Source of the DNA: an uncultured Bacteroidota bacterium
GTDB taxonomy: Bacteria > Bacteroidota > Bacteroidia > Flavobacteriales > Flavobacteriaceae
Assembly: GCA_902515565.1 (NCBI GenBank)
Contig: CABXVR010000001.1
Span: forward strand, 102,972-166,971
Direction: 5' to 3'
DNA length: 64,000 nt
Shown: one piece after another, positions 38,581-47,766 of the stretch
Position numbering within the stretch: the first letter of the stretch is position 1
Layout of the letters: each line of letters begins with the position of its first letter
The notes under the pieces: generated by a model
What the model saw: the letters and a program-made list of their open reading frames with translations, nothing else
Database searches by the model: none
What the model was told of the DNA's origin: nothing
Made by a program: the position numbers and the translations under genes

Positions 38581-40914
38581 ATGAAGAGATTTAGCATATT
38601 TTTAAACGTAGTATTTTTAATTTATTGTAATTGTATTTTTTCATTTCAGGAAGATTTTACCCAATTCGTTAACCCACTTATTGGCTCAGATTCTTCACAT
38701 GAATTATCCAATGGAAATACTTACCCAGCGATTGCATTGCCATGGGGAATGAATTTTTGGACGCCTCAAACTGGAAAAATGGGCGACGGATGGATTTATA
38801 CTGATAAAAATTCTGGTTTAGTAGGAATACGTCAGACCCATCAACCAAGCCCTTGGATAAATGATTATGGAGCTTTTTCAATTATGCCAATTGTTGGAGA
38901 ATTAAAAGTGTTAGAAAATGATCGAAAATCACAGTTTAAGAATAGTAAAATATTACCTCATTATTATAAAGTTGAATTAACGGATTCTAAAACAAAAGTA
39001 GAGTTAGCCCCTACTAAAAGGTCTGCCCATTTTAAAATTGAGTATCCAAAAAACACTAAATCTCATATTATAATTGATGCATTTTTTAAAAATTCATCAA
39101 TTAAAGTTTTAAAAAATGAAAACAAGATTATTGGTATAGCAAAAAACAATGCAGGTGGTGTTCCTGAAAACTTTTCAAATTATTTTATTATTGAGTTTAA
39201 CACTCCTTTTGAGGAATTCGGGACATGGGACGGTGAAGGAAATATATATTCGAAAAATGAATTATCCGGAGACCATGTTGGGAGCTATGTTAGTTTTTTA
39301 AACAATAATAGCAATGTAATTGAGGCTAGAATCTCTTCTTCATTTATAAGTCATGATCAAGCCCAAATTAACTTAAACAGAGAAATCCCTGAGTCTCAAT
39401 CTTTTGAAAAAACTAAAGAGTTGGCTAAAGAATCTTGGAATAATGAGTTATCAAGAATTAAAGTTGAACCAGCTATTAAAGAAAGCTTTGTCAATAAGAA
39501 TGAATACTTTGCTGCACATGAAACAGCCAAATCAAATGTTATAAAATTTTATTCTAGTTTTTATAGAACACTTTTGTTTCCAAGAGAGTTTCACGAATAT
39601 AATGCTAATGGAGAGCAGATTCATTACAGCCCTTATAATGGTAAGATTGAGATAGGCCCCTTATACACAGATAATGGTTTTTGGGATACATTTAGGGCAG
39701 TATTTCCATTTTACACCTTGATGTATCCAGAAAAATTAGCAGAGATATTACAAGGAATAATGGTTAATCCATACAAAGAAAGCGGATGGCTTCCAGAGTG
39801 GTCTAGTCCAGGACACCGAGATTGTATGATTGGATCAAATTCAGCCTCAATCATTGCAGAGGCCTACTTAAAAGGGATAACTAATTTTGATATTGAGACG
39901 GCTTACCAAGGGATAATTAATAGTTCTAAAAATGAAGGCCCCGTTAGTTCTGTCGGAAGAAAAGGAGCTAAAGAATACAACTCACTAGGCTTTATTCCTT
40001 ATGATACCTCAATTAATGAAAGTGTTGCTAGAACTTTAGAATATGCTTATAACGATTATTGTATTTGGAAATTAGCTGAAAAGCTTGGTAAACCTGAAGA
40101 TGAAATAGAGGTATTTAAAAATAGGTCTCTTAATTATAAAAATGTATTTGATGCTTCGACAAATTTTATGAGAGGGAAATCTTCAAGTGGAGATTTTGAA
40201 GATCCATTTAGAGCAGATAAGTGGGGTGGAGTTTTTACAGAGGGAAGTGCATGGCACTATACCTGGTCTGTCTTACATGACCCACAGGGGTTAATTAACT
40301 TAATGGGTGGTAAGGATAATTATATAAAAAAAATGGATGAAATATTTACTACTAAACCCAGCTCTGATTATAGTTATTATGGTTTTAAAATCCACGAAAT
40401 TCTTGAAATGGAATTAGCTGGAATGGGTCAATATGCTCATGGAAATCAGCCTATTCAACATGCTATATACCTTTACAATTATGCTCAACAACCATGGAAA
40501 ACACAAGAAAAAGTTCGTTATGTGATGGATAATTTATATGGCTCAGGAGCAGATGGGTATTGCGGTGATGAAGATAACGGTCAAACATCAGCATGGTTTG
40601 TCTTTTCATCTCTTGGATTTTATCCAGTAGCACCTGTAACTGGTCAGTATGTAATAGGCAGCCCTTTGTTTAAGGAAGTAACAATAAAATTAAGTAATGG
40701 TAAAGAGTTGAAAATTAATGCTCATGATAATAGCGATAAAAATATTTTCATAAATAGTTTTAAGTTTAACCAATTAGAATCTAATAATAATTGGATTGAT
40801 CATAGTAATTTAAAAGAGGGCGGAATTATTGATTTTGAAATGTCGAGAACTCCTAATTTAAATTGGGGTGCAGATAAAAACTCTGTCCCTTACTCCATGT
40901 CAAAAAATGAATAA
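38581..40914 (+). CDS. GH92 alpha-mannosidase (third of three)
   Basis: A 777-aa GH92 enzyme. The signal MKRFSIFLNVVFLIYCNCIFSF may be a lipoprotein type (Cys16 or Cys18) or a plain signal peptide. Catalytic blocks are present: Glu554 in TEGSAWHYTW, GNQPIQHAIYLYNYA, and GDEDNGQTSAW (662-672) with Asp665 in the base region. It has the QTHQPSPWINDYGAFSIMP variant of the substrate loop, the form seen in a separate GH92 clade, so this copy probably acts on another linkage or branch. It is the last gene of the dense PUL run; the following small genes look unrelated. Confidence 0.94.
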   Translation: MKRFSIFLNVVFLIYCNCIFSFQEDFTQFVNPLIGSDSSHELSNGNTYPAIALPWGMNFWTPQTGKMGDGWIYTDKNSGLVGIRQTHQPSPWINDYGAFSIMPIVGELKVLENDRKSQFKNSKILPHYYKVELTDSKTKVELAPTKRSAHFKIEYPKNTKSHIIIDAFFKNSSIKVLKNENKIIGIAKNNAGGVPENFSNYFIIEFNTPFEEFGTWDGEGNIYSKNELSGDHVGSYVSFLNNNSNVIEARISSSFISHDQAQINLNREIPESQSFEKTKELAKESWNNELSRIKVEPAIKESFVNKNEYFAAHETAKSNVIKFYSSFYRTLLFPREFHEYNANGEQIHYSPYNGKIEIGPLYTDNGFWDTFRAVFPFYTLMYPEKLAEILQGIMVNPYKESGWLPEWSSPGHRDCMIGSNSASIIAEAYLKGITNFDIETAYQGIINSSKNEGPVSSVGRKGAKEYNSLGFIPYDTSINESVARTLEYAYNDYCIWKLAEKLGKPEDEIEVFKNRSLNYKNVFDASTNFMRGKSSSGDFEDPFRADKWGGVFTEGSAWHYTWSVLHDPQGLINLMGGKDNYIKKMDEIFTTKPSSDYSYYGFKIHEILEMELAGMGQYAHGNQPIQHAIYLYNYAQQPWKTQEKVRYVMDNLYGSGADGYCGDEDNGQTSAWFVFSSLGFYPVAPVTGQYVIGSPLFKEVTIKLSNGKELKINAHDNSDKNIFINSFKFNQLESNNNWIDHSNLKEGGIIDFEMSRTPNLNWGADKNSVPYSMSKNE

Positions 40915-40952
40915 TTTTTATTATTTTTATTATTTAATAATAACTTTTAATT

Positions 40953-41180
40953 ATGGATGCACAAAAAAATATTATAAAAGTAAGAGTTCACGATGGAATA
41001 GTTGGACTTTTGAATATAAGTTCAATCTTACTTGCTAGTCAATTTGGTCTTAATTGGATATATGTTGCTGTTGCAGTCGCAGTTTTGCAAATAATAAGTC
41101 CAATCACAAAATTCTGTCCTGTATACACAATATTAAATAAACTAATGCCCGACACTGACCCTATCCAAAATGGAAAGTAA
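40953..41180 (+). CDS. Small DUF2892 (YgaP-type) membrane protein
   Basis: A 75-aa protein with two predicted helices (VGLLNISSILLASQFGLNWI and YVAVAVAVLQIISPITKF) and the conserved KFCPVYTILN end, including the CP pair. The family is widespread and its function is unclear; the same fold forms the membrane part of rhodanese-fused YgaP in other bacteria. Its 3' end overlaps the next gene by 11 bp. Confidence 0.85.
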   Translation: MDAQKNIIKVRVHDGIVGLLNISSILLASQFGLNWIYVAVAVAVLQIISPITKFCPVYTILNKLMPDTDPIQNGK

Positions 41181-41382
41181 AGATGTTAACGGTAACTCTT
41201 TAAATGATGGCGATACTGTTGTTTTAATTAAAGATTTAAAAGTTAAAGGAACATCTGTTACCATAAAAAGAGGTACTTCTATTAAAAATATTCGATTAAC
41301 TAATAATCCAACAGAAATTGATTGTAAGTTTAAAAAAGTAAAAGGTCTAGTGCTCAAAACAGAATTCGTTAAAAAAAATTAA
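41170..41382 (+). CDS. Short YjdM/PhnA-type alkylphosphonate-utilisation-like protein
   Basis: A 70-aa protein with the C-terminal YjdM (PhnA) domain: DVNGNSLNDGDTVVLIKDL, TIKRGTSIKNIRL, EIDCKFKKVKGLVLKTEFV. The N-terminal zinc-ribbon part of full-length YjdM (about 110 aa) is absent, which is common in Bacteroidota. The name refers to a historical association, and a role in phosphonate use is not established. It overlaps the DUF2892 gene by 11 bp and ends 4 bp before the Bax-inhibitor-like gene. Confidence 0.88.
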   Translation: MESKDVNGNSLNDGDTVVLIKDLKVKGTSVTIKRGTSIKNIRLTNNPTEIDCKFKKVKGLVLKTEFVKKN

Positions 41383-41386
41383 TATT

Positions 41387-42136
41387 ATGAAACACCTTAG
41401 TTATAGAACCGGAAACCCTGCATTAAACTCAAAAGCTTTTGCATCTCAACCCAATAATAGAAGAGGGGCAGCAATGCTTGAGGTTATGACAATTAAAGGG
41501 ACGGTAGACAAAACAGCAATGGGTTTATTTCTATTAGTTTTTTCTGCTTACTACACATTTGGCCCCGGCATGACTCATTTTATACCAGTTGGAATATTTG
41601 GAGGTTTAATTGTTGCAATCATTACAATTTTTAAAAAAGAATGGTCTCCTATTACAGTACCTATATATGCTATTTTAGAAGGCTTGGCTCTTGGCTCTAT
41701 TTCTTACATATTTAATGCAAGTTATGACGGAATAGTTGTTCAAGCAATTGGTTTAACCGTTGCAATATTAGCTTCTTTGCTACTTGCCTACAGGTCAGGG
41801 ATTATAAAGGCAACTGAAAACTTTAAATTAGGTGTGTTTGCTGCTACAGGAGGAGTATTTTTACTTTATTTGGCAAGCTTTATAATGAGTTTTTTTGGAG
41901 CTTCAATTTCGGTGCTTGATCCGACAAACAGCTCACTAATGAGTATTGGAATTAGCCTTTTAATAGTAGTTATTGCTTCCGCGAACTTAGTGATTGATTT
42001 TGACTTTATTGAAGAGGGAGCAGAAAAAGGAGCCCCTAAATACATGGAGTGGTATAGTGCATTTGGGCTTTTAGTCACATTAATCTGGTTGTATTTAGAG
42101 ATACTCAAGTTTTTGGCTAAAACAAGAAATAGATAA
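41387..42136 (+). CDS. Bax inhibitor-1/YccA family membrane protein
   Basis: A 249-aa protein with about seven hydrophobic segments after a polar N-terminus (MKHLSYRTGNPALNSKAF). The sequence IYAILEGLALGSISYIFN and the acidic VIDFDFIEEGAEKGAPKYMEWYSAF block near the C-terminus are typical of the bacterial YccA/BI-1 family, thought to leak Ca2+ or regulate membrane proteases. It belongs to a three-gene run with DUF2892 and YjdM. It converges with the DUF3078 gene (2 bp between stops). Confidence 0.93.
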   Translation: MKHLSYRTGNPALNSKAFASQPNNRRGAAMLEVMTIKGTVDKTAMGLFLLVFSAYYTFGPGMTHFIPVGIFGGLIVAIITIFKKEWSPITVPIYAILEGLALGSISYIFNASYDGIVVQAIGLTVAILASLLLAYRSGIIKATENFKLGVFAATGGVFLLYLASFIMSFFGASISVLDPTNSSLMSIGISLLIVVIASANLVIDFDFIEEGAEKGAPKYMEWYSAFGLLVTLIWLYLEILKFLAKTRNR

Positions 42137-42138
42137 TT

Positions 42139-43056
42139 TTAAATTTTGGAAATCAGACTAGGGATTTCAAGTAAATCCAACGTGACTGCTAACCCAAAGA
42201 CTTCTCTCAACTGTACTTTTTTTACTGCATTGTCATCATACCTGCACTGGATTATCAAACTTGTAGACAGATAATCATTAATTTTCATAAAAGCAGAGAT
42301 TGTATAATCTATATCTATATTTTCAGCATTTTGAAGATAATCAGAGTACAAGCTTAAACTTTGTTCAAGAATTACATTTTCAATTAATTCAAATTTATAG
42401 AACCCAGTTAATGATGCTCCTAGTTCAAACCTAGAAGTATTCCCCTTAGAAATACCAAAATATTCTTCACCATCACTTAAGTTTGATGTGAATTTTTTAT
42501 TTGCTATAATTAGTCTTCCGGTTACAGGAGCCATATTAATCCAGAAATCTTTTGACTTTTTCCAATAGACACCTACACCTAATTGAATGTAAGCAGGTGA
42601 AAAGAACCTAGTTGTTTCATTTCTTTGCTCGACACCAATAGAACTATTTGAATACTTATAACCTCTTGCAAACTGGGTTTTAAAATTCACAAAACTAGAA
42701 TAACTTAATTCTTTAGTAAAGTTTTTTCCAACTAATGAATTAATTTCAATTCGATCATCTGTTTTTTTTGCAAAATCACTATCACTGTTTTTATTTATTC
42801 CAAAAGCACCAATCATTTTTGTGTCCCATGCCCAGCCATTTTTGTAATAATTTAGATTATAATCTACTGCTAAAGCACCAGCTATACTATTTTCTCCACC
42901 TGACGTCCAATTACTAAATGCAGATTGATTTACAAGAAAAGTTAGTTTGCCAGACTTATCCCAGCCTTCTTGTTTAAGAGAATCTACAACTACAGCTTGT
43001 GAAAACACGTTAAATGTAACTAGAACATTTAATAGGAGAAATAATATTTTATTCAC
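42139..43056 (-). CDS. DUF3078 domain outer-membrane protein
   Basis: A 305-aa exported protein; signal MNKILFLLLNVLVTFNVFSQ. The opening of the mature part (KLTFLVNQSAFSNWTSGGEN) is the DUF3078 signature, and the remaining alternating strands (NGWAWDTKMIGAFGINKNSD, LSYSSFVNFKTQFARGYKY, SLSLYSDYLQNAENID) suggest a beta-barrel of about 12 strands. Family function is unknown. It is divergent from the NTF2-like lipoprotein gene. Confidence 0.88.
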   Translation of the reverse strand: MNKILFLLLNVLVTFNVFSQAVVVDSLKQEGWDKSGKLTFLVNQSAFSNWTSGGENSIAGALAVDYNLNYYKNGWAWDTKMIGAFGINKNSDSDFAKKTDDRIEINSLVGKNFTKELSYSSFVNFKTQFARGYKYSNSSIGVEQRNETTRFFSPAYIQLGVGVYWKKSKDFWINMAPVTGRLIIANKKFTSNLSDGEEYFGISKGNTSRFELGASLTGFYKFELIENVILEQSLSLYSDYLQNAENIDIDYTISAFMKINDYLSTSLIIQCRYDDNAVKKVQLREVFGLAVTLDLLEIPSLISKI

Positions 43057-43119
43057 TTCTTTTTTTTAATATTACAGATATAATAATTTTTGTAAATTTA
43101 ATAATATAATAATTTTATA

Positions 43120-43608
43120 ATGATGAATAGACTAATATTTTTTTTCTTAACAGCTTGTTTGCTTAGCTGTAGTGATAATACCAAAAATACTATCACAGAG
43201 GATCAGGCAATTTCAGTTTTAAAAGGTTTTTTCAAAGCCATGGATATTGATAAGCTTGGGAGTGATTTAGTTTATGATTACACTACTAGAGATTTTGTTA
43301 TATATGAGATGGGAGACAAGTATGATTTGGAGTCTTTTTTAGAAATTATCAAATCACATTTTAAAAAGGGCTACACATCTACAGAATGGAGCCTTTATGA
43401 TTTTAAAGTAAGTATAGACAGCAATACAGCACATATTAGTTATTCCAACAAAGGCAAATTTACTTTTATCGAGGACGGGATTACAAAAGAAGAAAATATA
43501 CAATGGTTAGAAAGTGTCTATTTAAAATATGAAGAGGATGTTTTAAAATTAAGCTTTCTTCAATCCGATGATATCTCAAGAGAGGTTATTGAATTAAATA
43601 GTAAGTAA
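43120..43608 (+). CDS. NTF2/SnoaL-like lipoprotein
   Basis: A 162-aa protein (start ATG 43120; ATG 43123 also possible) with lipoprotein signal MMNRLIFFFLTACLLSC and mature DNTKNTITEDQ. The remainder follows the cone-shaped NTF2-like fold: AISVLKGFFKAMDIDKL, LVYDYTTRDFVIYE, SLYDFKVSIDSNTAHISY, WLESVYLKYEEDVLKL. Such proteins bind small ligands or act as accessory domains; no catalytic residue can be named. It lies 10 bp before the GH2 gene and so may be co-transcribed with it. Confidence 0.75.
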   Translation: MMNRLIFFFLTACLLSCSDNTKNTITEDQAISVLKGFFKAMDIDKLGSDLVYDYTTRDFVIYEMGDKYDLESFLEIIKSHFKKGYTSTEWSLYDFKVSIDSNTAHISYSNKGKFTFIEDGITKEENIQWLESVYLKYEEDVLKLSFLQSDDISREVIELNSK

Positions 43609-43618
43609 TTTCATTTCT

Positions 43619-46192
43619 ATGAACCATTTGTTTAAGTTTTCTTTATTGTTCGTGTTTCTACTATATAATTGTAGTAATCAAAACAATGAGATTGTAGAAA
43701 TATCTGAAAACTGGAAATTTAAAAATAATGTTGATTCACTTTGGTTAGAAGCCTCTGTCCCAGGCGATGTTCATACGGATTTACTAAGGAATGAACTAAT
43801 TGAAGATCCCTTTTATAGACTTAACGAGCATGACCTTCAATGGATAGACAAGACCGATTGGGAGTACAAGACCGAATTTGAACTTTCAAAAAGCGATATT
43901 AATAGCGATTTTATCGGATTAGAATTACAAGGTATTGATACCTACTCTTCTATTTATTTAAATGATTCCTTAATTGCTACTACAGATAATATGTTTGTTG
44001 CAAAAACTGTAGATATTAAAAAACACTCTAAAGTTGGCAAGAATAATCTTTATGTGAAACTGTTTTCTCCTATTAATAAAGGAGTTATACTTCATGATAG
44101 CCTAGGTTATGATATCTCTTCTTTTAACGCGAACGATTTAGCAGAAATAGGAAAGGTTGAAGGGAATAAGAGAGTAAGTGTTTTCACAAGGAAAGCTCCC
44201 TATCATTATGGTTGGGATTGGGGGCCTAGATTAGTAACTAGCGGTATTTGGCAGCCCATTAATTTAAAAACATGGAATCACTATAATATTGAAGACTTAT
44301 ATATAAGACAAAAGACTTTAAATGAAAGCGCAAGCTTAGTTGCTGAAATTGAGTTGGAATCTTATTTAGAAATTGATGAAATGATCTCTGAAATCTATGT
44401 AGATAATAAAAAAGTTTCGACAGATCTTATTTACATAAATAAGGGGGCTAATAAGATTGAAATACCATTTACAATAAAGGATTATGAATTATGGTGGCCT
44501 AATGGCATGGGCAATCAAAATATGTACGAGATTAAAGTAAAACTTAAATCAAAGAATAACTATACTACAAGCTCAAAGAAAATTGGGCTTAGAGAGATAA
44601 ATTTAGTGACTTCAGCAGATAGTATTGGTAATAACTTTTATTTTGAAGTAAATAAAAAACCTGTTTTTATGAAAGGGGTAAATTATATCCCACAAGATGT
44701 TTTTTTAAACAGAGTTTCTGATGATAAATACGAAGAATTATTACAGGCTGCTGTTGATGCTAATATGAACATGATAAGAGTTTGGGGCGGTGGTATTTAT
44801 GAAAAAGAAATATTTTATAATCTGTGTGATGAAAAAGGATTGTTAGTATGGCAAGATTTTATGTTTGCTTGTGCTATGTACCCTGGAGATGAAGAATTTT
44901 TGAAGTCTGTTGAACAAGAAGCAGAATATAATATTAAAAGATTGCGTTCACATCCATCAATCGCTTTATGGTGTGGTAATAACGAAGTGTTATCTGCATG
45001 GAAAAGATGGGGCTGGGAAAAAGATGTAATTAAAAATCAATCTTTAGAGGTCGCAAATAAGATTAGCAAAGCATACGATGATGTTTTTCATAAATTACTG
45101 CCTGATGCTGTAAAAAAATTAGATAGTAGCACTGATTATTGGCCATCATCACCTGGAAGTTCTTTTGGGCAGCCAGAAAATTACACAAGTGGAGATGTGC
45201 ATTATTGGGGTGTTTGGTGGGGTCAAGAAGATTTTGAGTCCTATAATCAAAAAGTTCCTAGATTCATGTCTGAGTATGGCTTTCAGTCTTTTCCAGAGTT
45301 TTCAAGCATTGACAAGTATACTAATGAATCTGATTACAGTATATATTCTGATGTCATGAAATCTCACCAAAGATCTAGTATTGGAAACAGCACAATTGAA
45401 GACTATATGCTTAGGTATTATAATAAGCCAAAAAGTTTTAAAGGATATCTATATGTGAGTCAAATTTTACAAGCTTATGGTGTGTCAATGGGAATGGAAG
45501 CTCATAGAAGAAATAAAGGGTACTCTATGGGCAGTTTGTATTGGCAATTAAATGACTGTTGGCCAGTTGCATCCTGGTCTAGTATTGATTATTTCGGAAA
45601 ATGGAAAGCTCTTCATTATTCTACAAAAAAAGCCTTTCAACCTGTACTTATTAGTTTTTTTAAGTCTGATTGCGAAATAGAATTACATATAATTTCAGAT
45701 TTATTAGAGTCAAAAGATGTTGATTTAAACCTTAAAGTTTTAAGTTTTTCTGGTGAGGTTTTATATGAAATAAATAAAAGTTATTTATTGCAACAAAACT
45801 CAACCACGAAAGTTGAAAGCTTGTCAATTGATTGGCTAAATAATAACTTTGACCCTAACTCTAGTTTGTTGGTAGCTTCATTATCTTCTCAGGAAACAGA
45901 AATTTCTAACAATAACTATTATCTATCAGAATTTAAAGATATTAAATTAACAAAGCCATTAATAGAATATGAGATAAATGAGCTAATCAATACGTTTGAA
46001 GTTAGTTTAACATCAAAAAATTTAGTTAAAAATGTTTTTGTTGATATAGCTTCTACTCAAAATTTCTCAGATAATTATTTTGATATGATTCCTAACAAAG
46101 AATATAAAATATCTATCAAAAAAGCGGAACCCTTAACACTAGATGATATTAAAAGTAAAATTAATTTCTTGAGTTTATTTGATACTTACTAA
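43619..46192 (+). CDS. GH2 beta-mannosidase, lipoprotein
   Basis: An 857-aa family 2 glycoside hydrolase. Cys18 in LLYNCSNQN marks a lipoprotein. The jelly-roll sugar-binding domain (VPGDVHTDLLRNELIEDPFY, SSIYLNDSLIATTDNMF) is followed by two beta-sandwich domains and a TIM barrel with Glu456 as acid/base (IALWCGNNEV) and Glu552 as nucleophile (FMSEYGFQSFPE). The VPGDVHTDLL opening and the MGMEAHRRNKGYSMGSLYWQLNDCW block point to beta-mannosidase rather than beta-galactosidase. It would remove the beta-linked mannose left after the GH92 enzymes have trimmed an N-glycan. Its stop overlaps that of the integrase-like gene by 4 bp on the other strand. Confidence 0.93.
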   Translation: MNHLFKFSLLFVFLLYNCSNQNNEIVEISENWKFKNNVDSLWLEASVPGDVHTDLLRNELIEDPFYRLNEHDLQWIDKTDWEYKTEFELSKSDINSDFIGLELQGIDTYSSIYLNDSLIATTDNMFVAKTVDIKKHSKVGKNNLYVKLFSPINKGVILHDSLGYDISSFNANDLAEIGKVEGNKRVSVFTRKAPYHYGWDWGPRLVTSGIWQPINLKTWNHYNIEDLYIRQKTLNESASLVAEIELESYLEIDEMISEIYVDNKKVSTDLIYINKGANKIEIPFTIKDYELWWPNGMGNQNMYEIKVKLKSKNNYTTSSKKIGLREINLVTSADSIGNNFYFEVNKKPVFMKGVNYIPQDVFLNRVSDDKYEELLQAAVDANMNMIRVWGGGIYEKEIFYNLCDEKGLLVWQDFMFACAMYPGDEEFLKSVEQEAEYNIKRLRSHPSIALWCGNNEVLSAWKRWGWEKDVIKNQSLEVANKISKAYDDVFHKLLPDAVKKLDSSTDYWPSSPGSSFGQPENYTSGDVHYWGVWWGQEDFESYNQKVPRFMSEYGFQSFPEFSSIDKYTNESDYSIYSDVMKSHQRSSIGNSTIEDYMLRYYNKPKSFKGYLYVSQILQAYGVSMGMEAHRRNKGYSMGSLYWQLNDCWPVASWSSIDYFGKWKALHYSTKKAFQPVLISFFKSDCEIELHIISDLLESKDVDLNLKVLSFSGEVLYEINKSYLLQQNSTTKVESLSIDWLNNNFDPNSSLLVASLSSQETEISNNNYYLSEFKDIKLTKPLIEYEINELINTFEVSLTSKNLVKNVFVDIASTQNFSDNYFDMIPNKEYKISIKKAEPLTLDDIKSKINFLSLFDTY

Positions 46193-47511
46193 GCATTCGA
46201 GATGTTTTTAATAAAATCTAAAGGAGTTTGAAATCTTACATCTTTGTCGTCTAAATTTTTTACACCTAATAAAGCCATTTTGTTTTCTATTAATGCAATT
46301 AATTTGCCTAACTGAAACTCTACCTCCATTTTGTTTTGCACACCATTTAGTTGATTATTTATCAAGCTTTCCTCATCAAATATTATCTCATATCCATCAA
46401 TTTTTCCAATAAGTATTTCTCTTGCTTGATGAGAAATCTCGATAGTATTTATAAAATCTATGTAGATTGTATTTGCCATTCTGAAACTAACCCCAATTAG
46501 TTGTTTAATTTTTTTTTGATATATATTCCACAGATTTTTATGTTTTTTTATTTGCTTAGAAATGTTAAAATCAAAAATTTCATATTCGTTATTGTATGCT
46601 GCTAATAGTTCAGGGTTTTTGTTAAAATGTGTAAAGTATAGTGAGATTTTTATTGTTTGAATTAGTTTAAATATATTTTCATTAAACTTAACAAACCTAT
46701 TAACCCCTTTAGATTTATAAACAATATAATTTTCCTTAGAGTTTAAAACACTGGAAGTCTTTAGATGTTTATATTTCACCATTTCTATTGGACTCATTCC
46801 TTTAAATATTATCATTGTTATAAAAAATGAGATTGCTTGAAGATCATATATGTCTTTTGAACTAAAGATGGCTTTTTCTATATCATTGATATTTATTTTT
46901 CTTTTCTCCGGTTCCTTTTTATTTGCTTTTTCAATTAAGTTATTATCAAATATTTTTTTATTTACAATTAGATCTTGCTTGCTTGCTTTATTTACAATTA
47001 CCTTTAGTTTTTTTAAGTATGCATTAACTGAAGAAATCTTAATGCCGTTAAATAGAGTATTTGCTTTAAATTTTACTAAATTCTCTCTATTAAGATCTTT
47101 TAAGTATACCTCTTTATTTAACACAAGATGTTTTCTAAATACACCTATCGTATTTAAATAGTCTTTTTTAGTGAATATAGATACATCGTTAAAATTTTTA
47201 TTTATGAAACTTTCAATTGAATGTACTTCAACACCATTTTTTAAATATTTTTCGCACTGAGATAATTTCCATTTTCCAGACTTTAAATTATCAAGGGCTT
47301 TGTCTTTATGCAATTTAAGTTTTTCTAATAAAATATTTTTAGAGATGTGATTTGTCTCAGCATTACTAATTTCATCTTTAGTATAGTTGTTCTTATTCAC
47401 ATATAGTTCAGATTTAATCTTTTTCCTGTAATTCGTGCTTTTAATATCAAAATATATATTTGATAAATTATTTTTATTTTTATATGGTGATATTTTAATT
47501 AATATTCTCAA
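46189..47511 (-). CDS. Degenerate tyrosine-recombinase/integrase-like protein
   Basis: A 440-aa, very Lys/Asn/Ile-rich protein with the outline of a Bacteroidota phage-type integrase: N-terminal arm/linker (1-90), SAM-like core-binding domain (about 95-195; LNRENLVKFKANTLFNGI, SSVNAYLKKLKVIVNKA) and catalytic-like domain (about 205-380). The usual first-Arg block RGMSFVDMA-type reads FKGMSPIEMVKY (Lys for Arg at 237). The second HxxR block (around VSFRMANTIYIDF) lacks the His-Arg pair, and the LGH block is replaced by LIGK (367-370). It is therefore unlikely to cut DNA. I infer a relic or a repurposed DNA-binding protein. The reading frame itself is intact. Neighbours give no other mobile-element genes. 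Confidence 0.6.
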   Translation of the reverse strand: MRILIKISPYKNKNNLSNIYFDIKSTNYRKKIKSELYVNKNNYTKDEISNAETNHISKNILLEKLKLHKDKALDNLKSGKWKLSQCEKYLKNGVEVHSIESFINKNFNDVSIFTKKDYLNTIGVFRKHLVLNKEVYLKDLNRENLVKFKANTLFNGIKISSVNAYLKKLKVIVNKASKQDLIVNKKIFDNNLIEKANKKEPEKRKININDIEKAIFSSKDIYDLQAISFFITMIIFKGMSPIEMVKYKHLKTSSVLNSKENYIVYKSKGVNRFVKFNENIFKLIQTIKISLYFTHFNKNPELLAAYNNEYEIFDFNISKQIKKHKNLWNIYQKKIKQLIGVSFRMANTIYIDFINTIEISHQAREILIGKIDGYEIIFDEESLINNQLNGVQNKMEVEFQLGKLIALIENKMALLGVKNLDDKDVRFQTPLDFIKNISNA

Positions 47512-47766
47512 TTAGTTATACTTATTAATTCTATATTAATATAATTTATAATATTTTATATTCTTAAATATACAAATAAATAAACAAACAAACTTTAACA
47601 AAAGTAAAGTGGTTTAATATTATATTTAATATAATAATGATATCTTATTTAATTAATATTTTTGAGAGAATTATCGTGAAGGAAAATAATTGTTATTTAT
47701 TTTTACCTATTATATAGAAATGCTTATAGATCTTTATATGTTATTGAACCTTGAGAAGTAATATAT
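47512..47766. other. 255-bp AT-rich spacer without recognisable gene
   Basis: Extremely AT-rich sequence between the integrase-like gene and the DUF5916 gene. It holds a run of overlapping ATTAATATAATTTA-like stretches near 47530-47550 and 47615-47640 but no stem strong enough to call. It may contain the promoter of the integrase-like gene. Confidence 0.6.

Noticed and set aside
36293..40914. GH92 genes as one recent tandem duplication
   Set aside because: The three proteins differ throughout, including active-site loops and signal peptides, so they are old paralogues.
46189..47511. Active integrase with an intact mobile element
   Set aside because: Catalytic residues are replaced and no direct repeats or other mobile genes are seen next to it.
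47512..47766. Replication origin or CRISPR leader in the AT-rich spacer
   Set aside because: No DnaA-box cluster, no regular spacers and no cas genes are visible.
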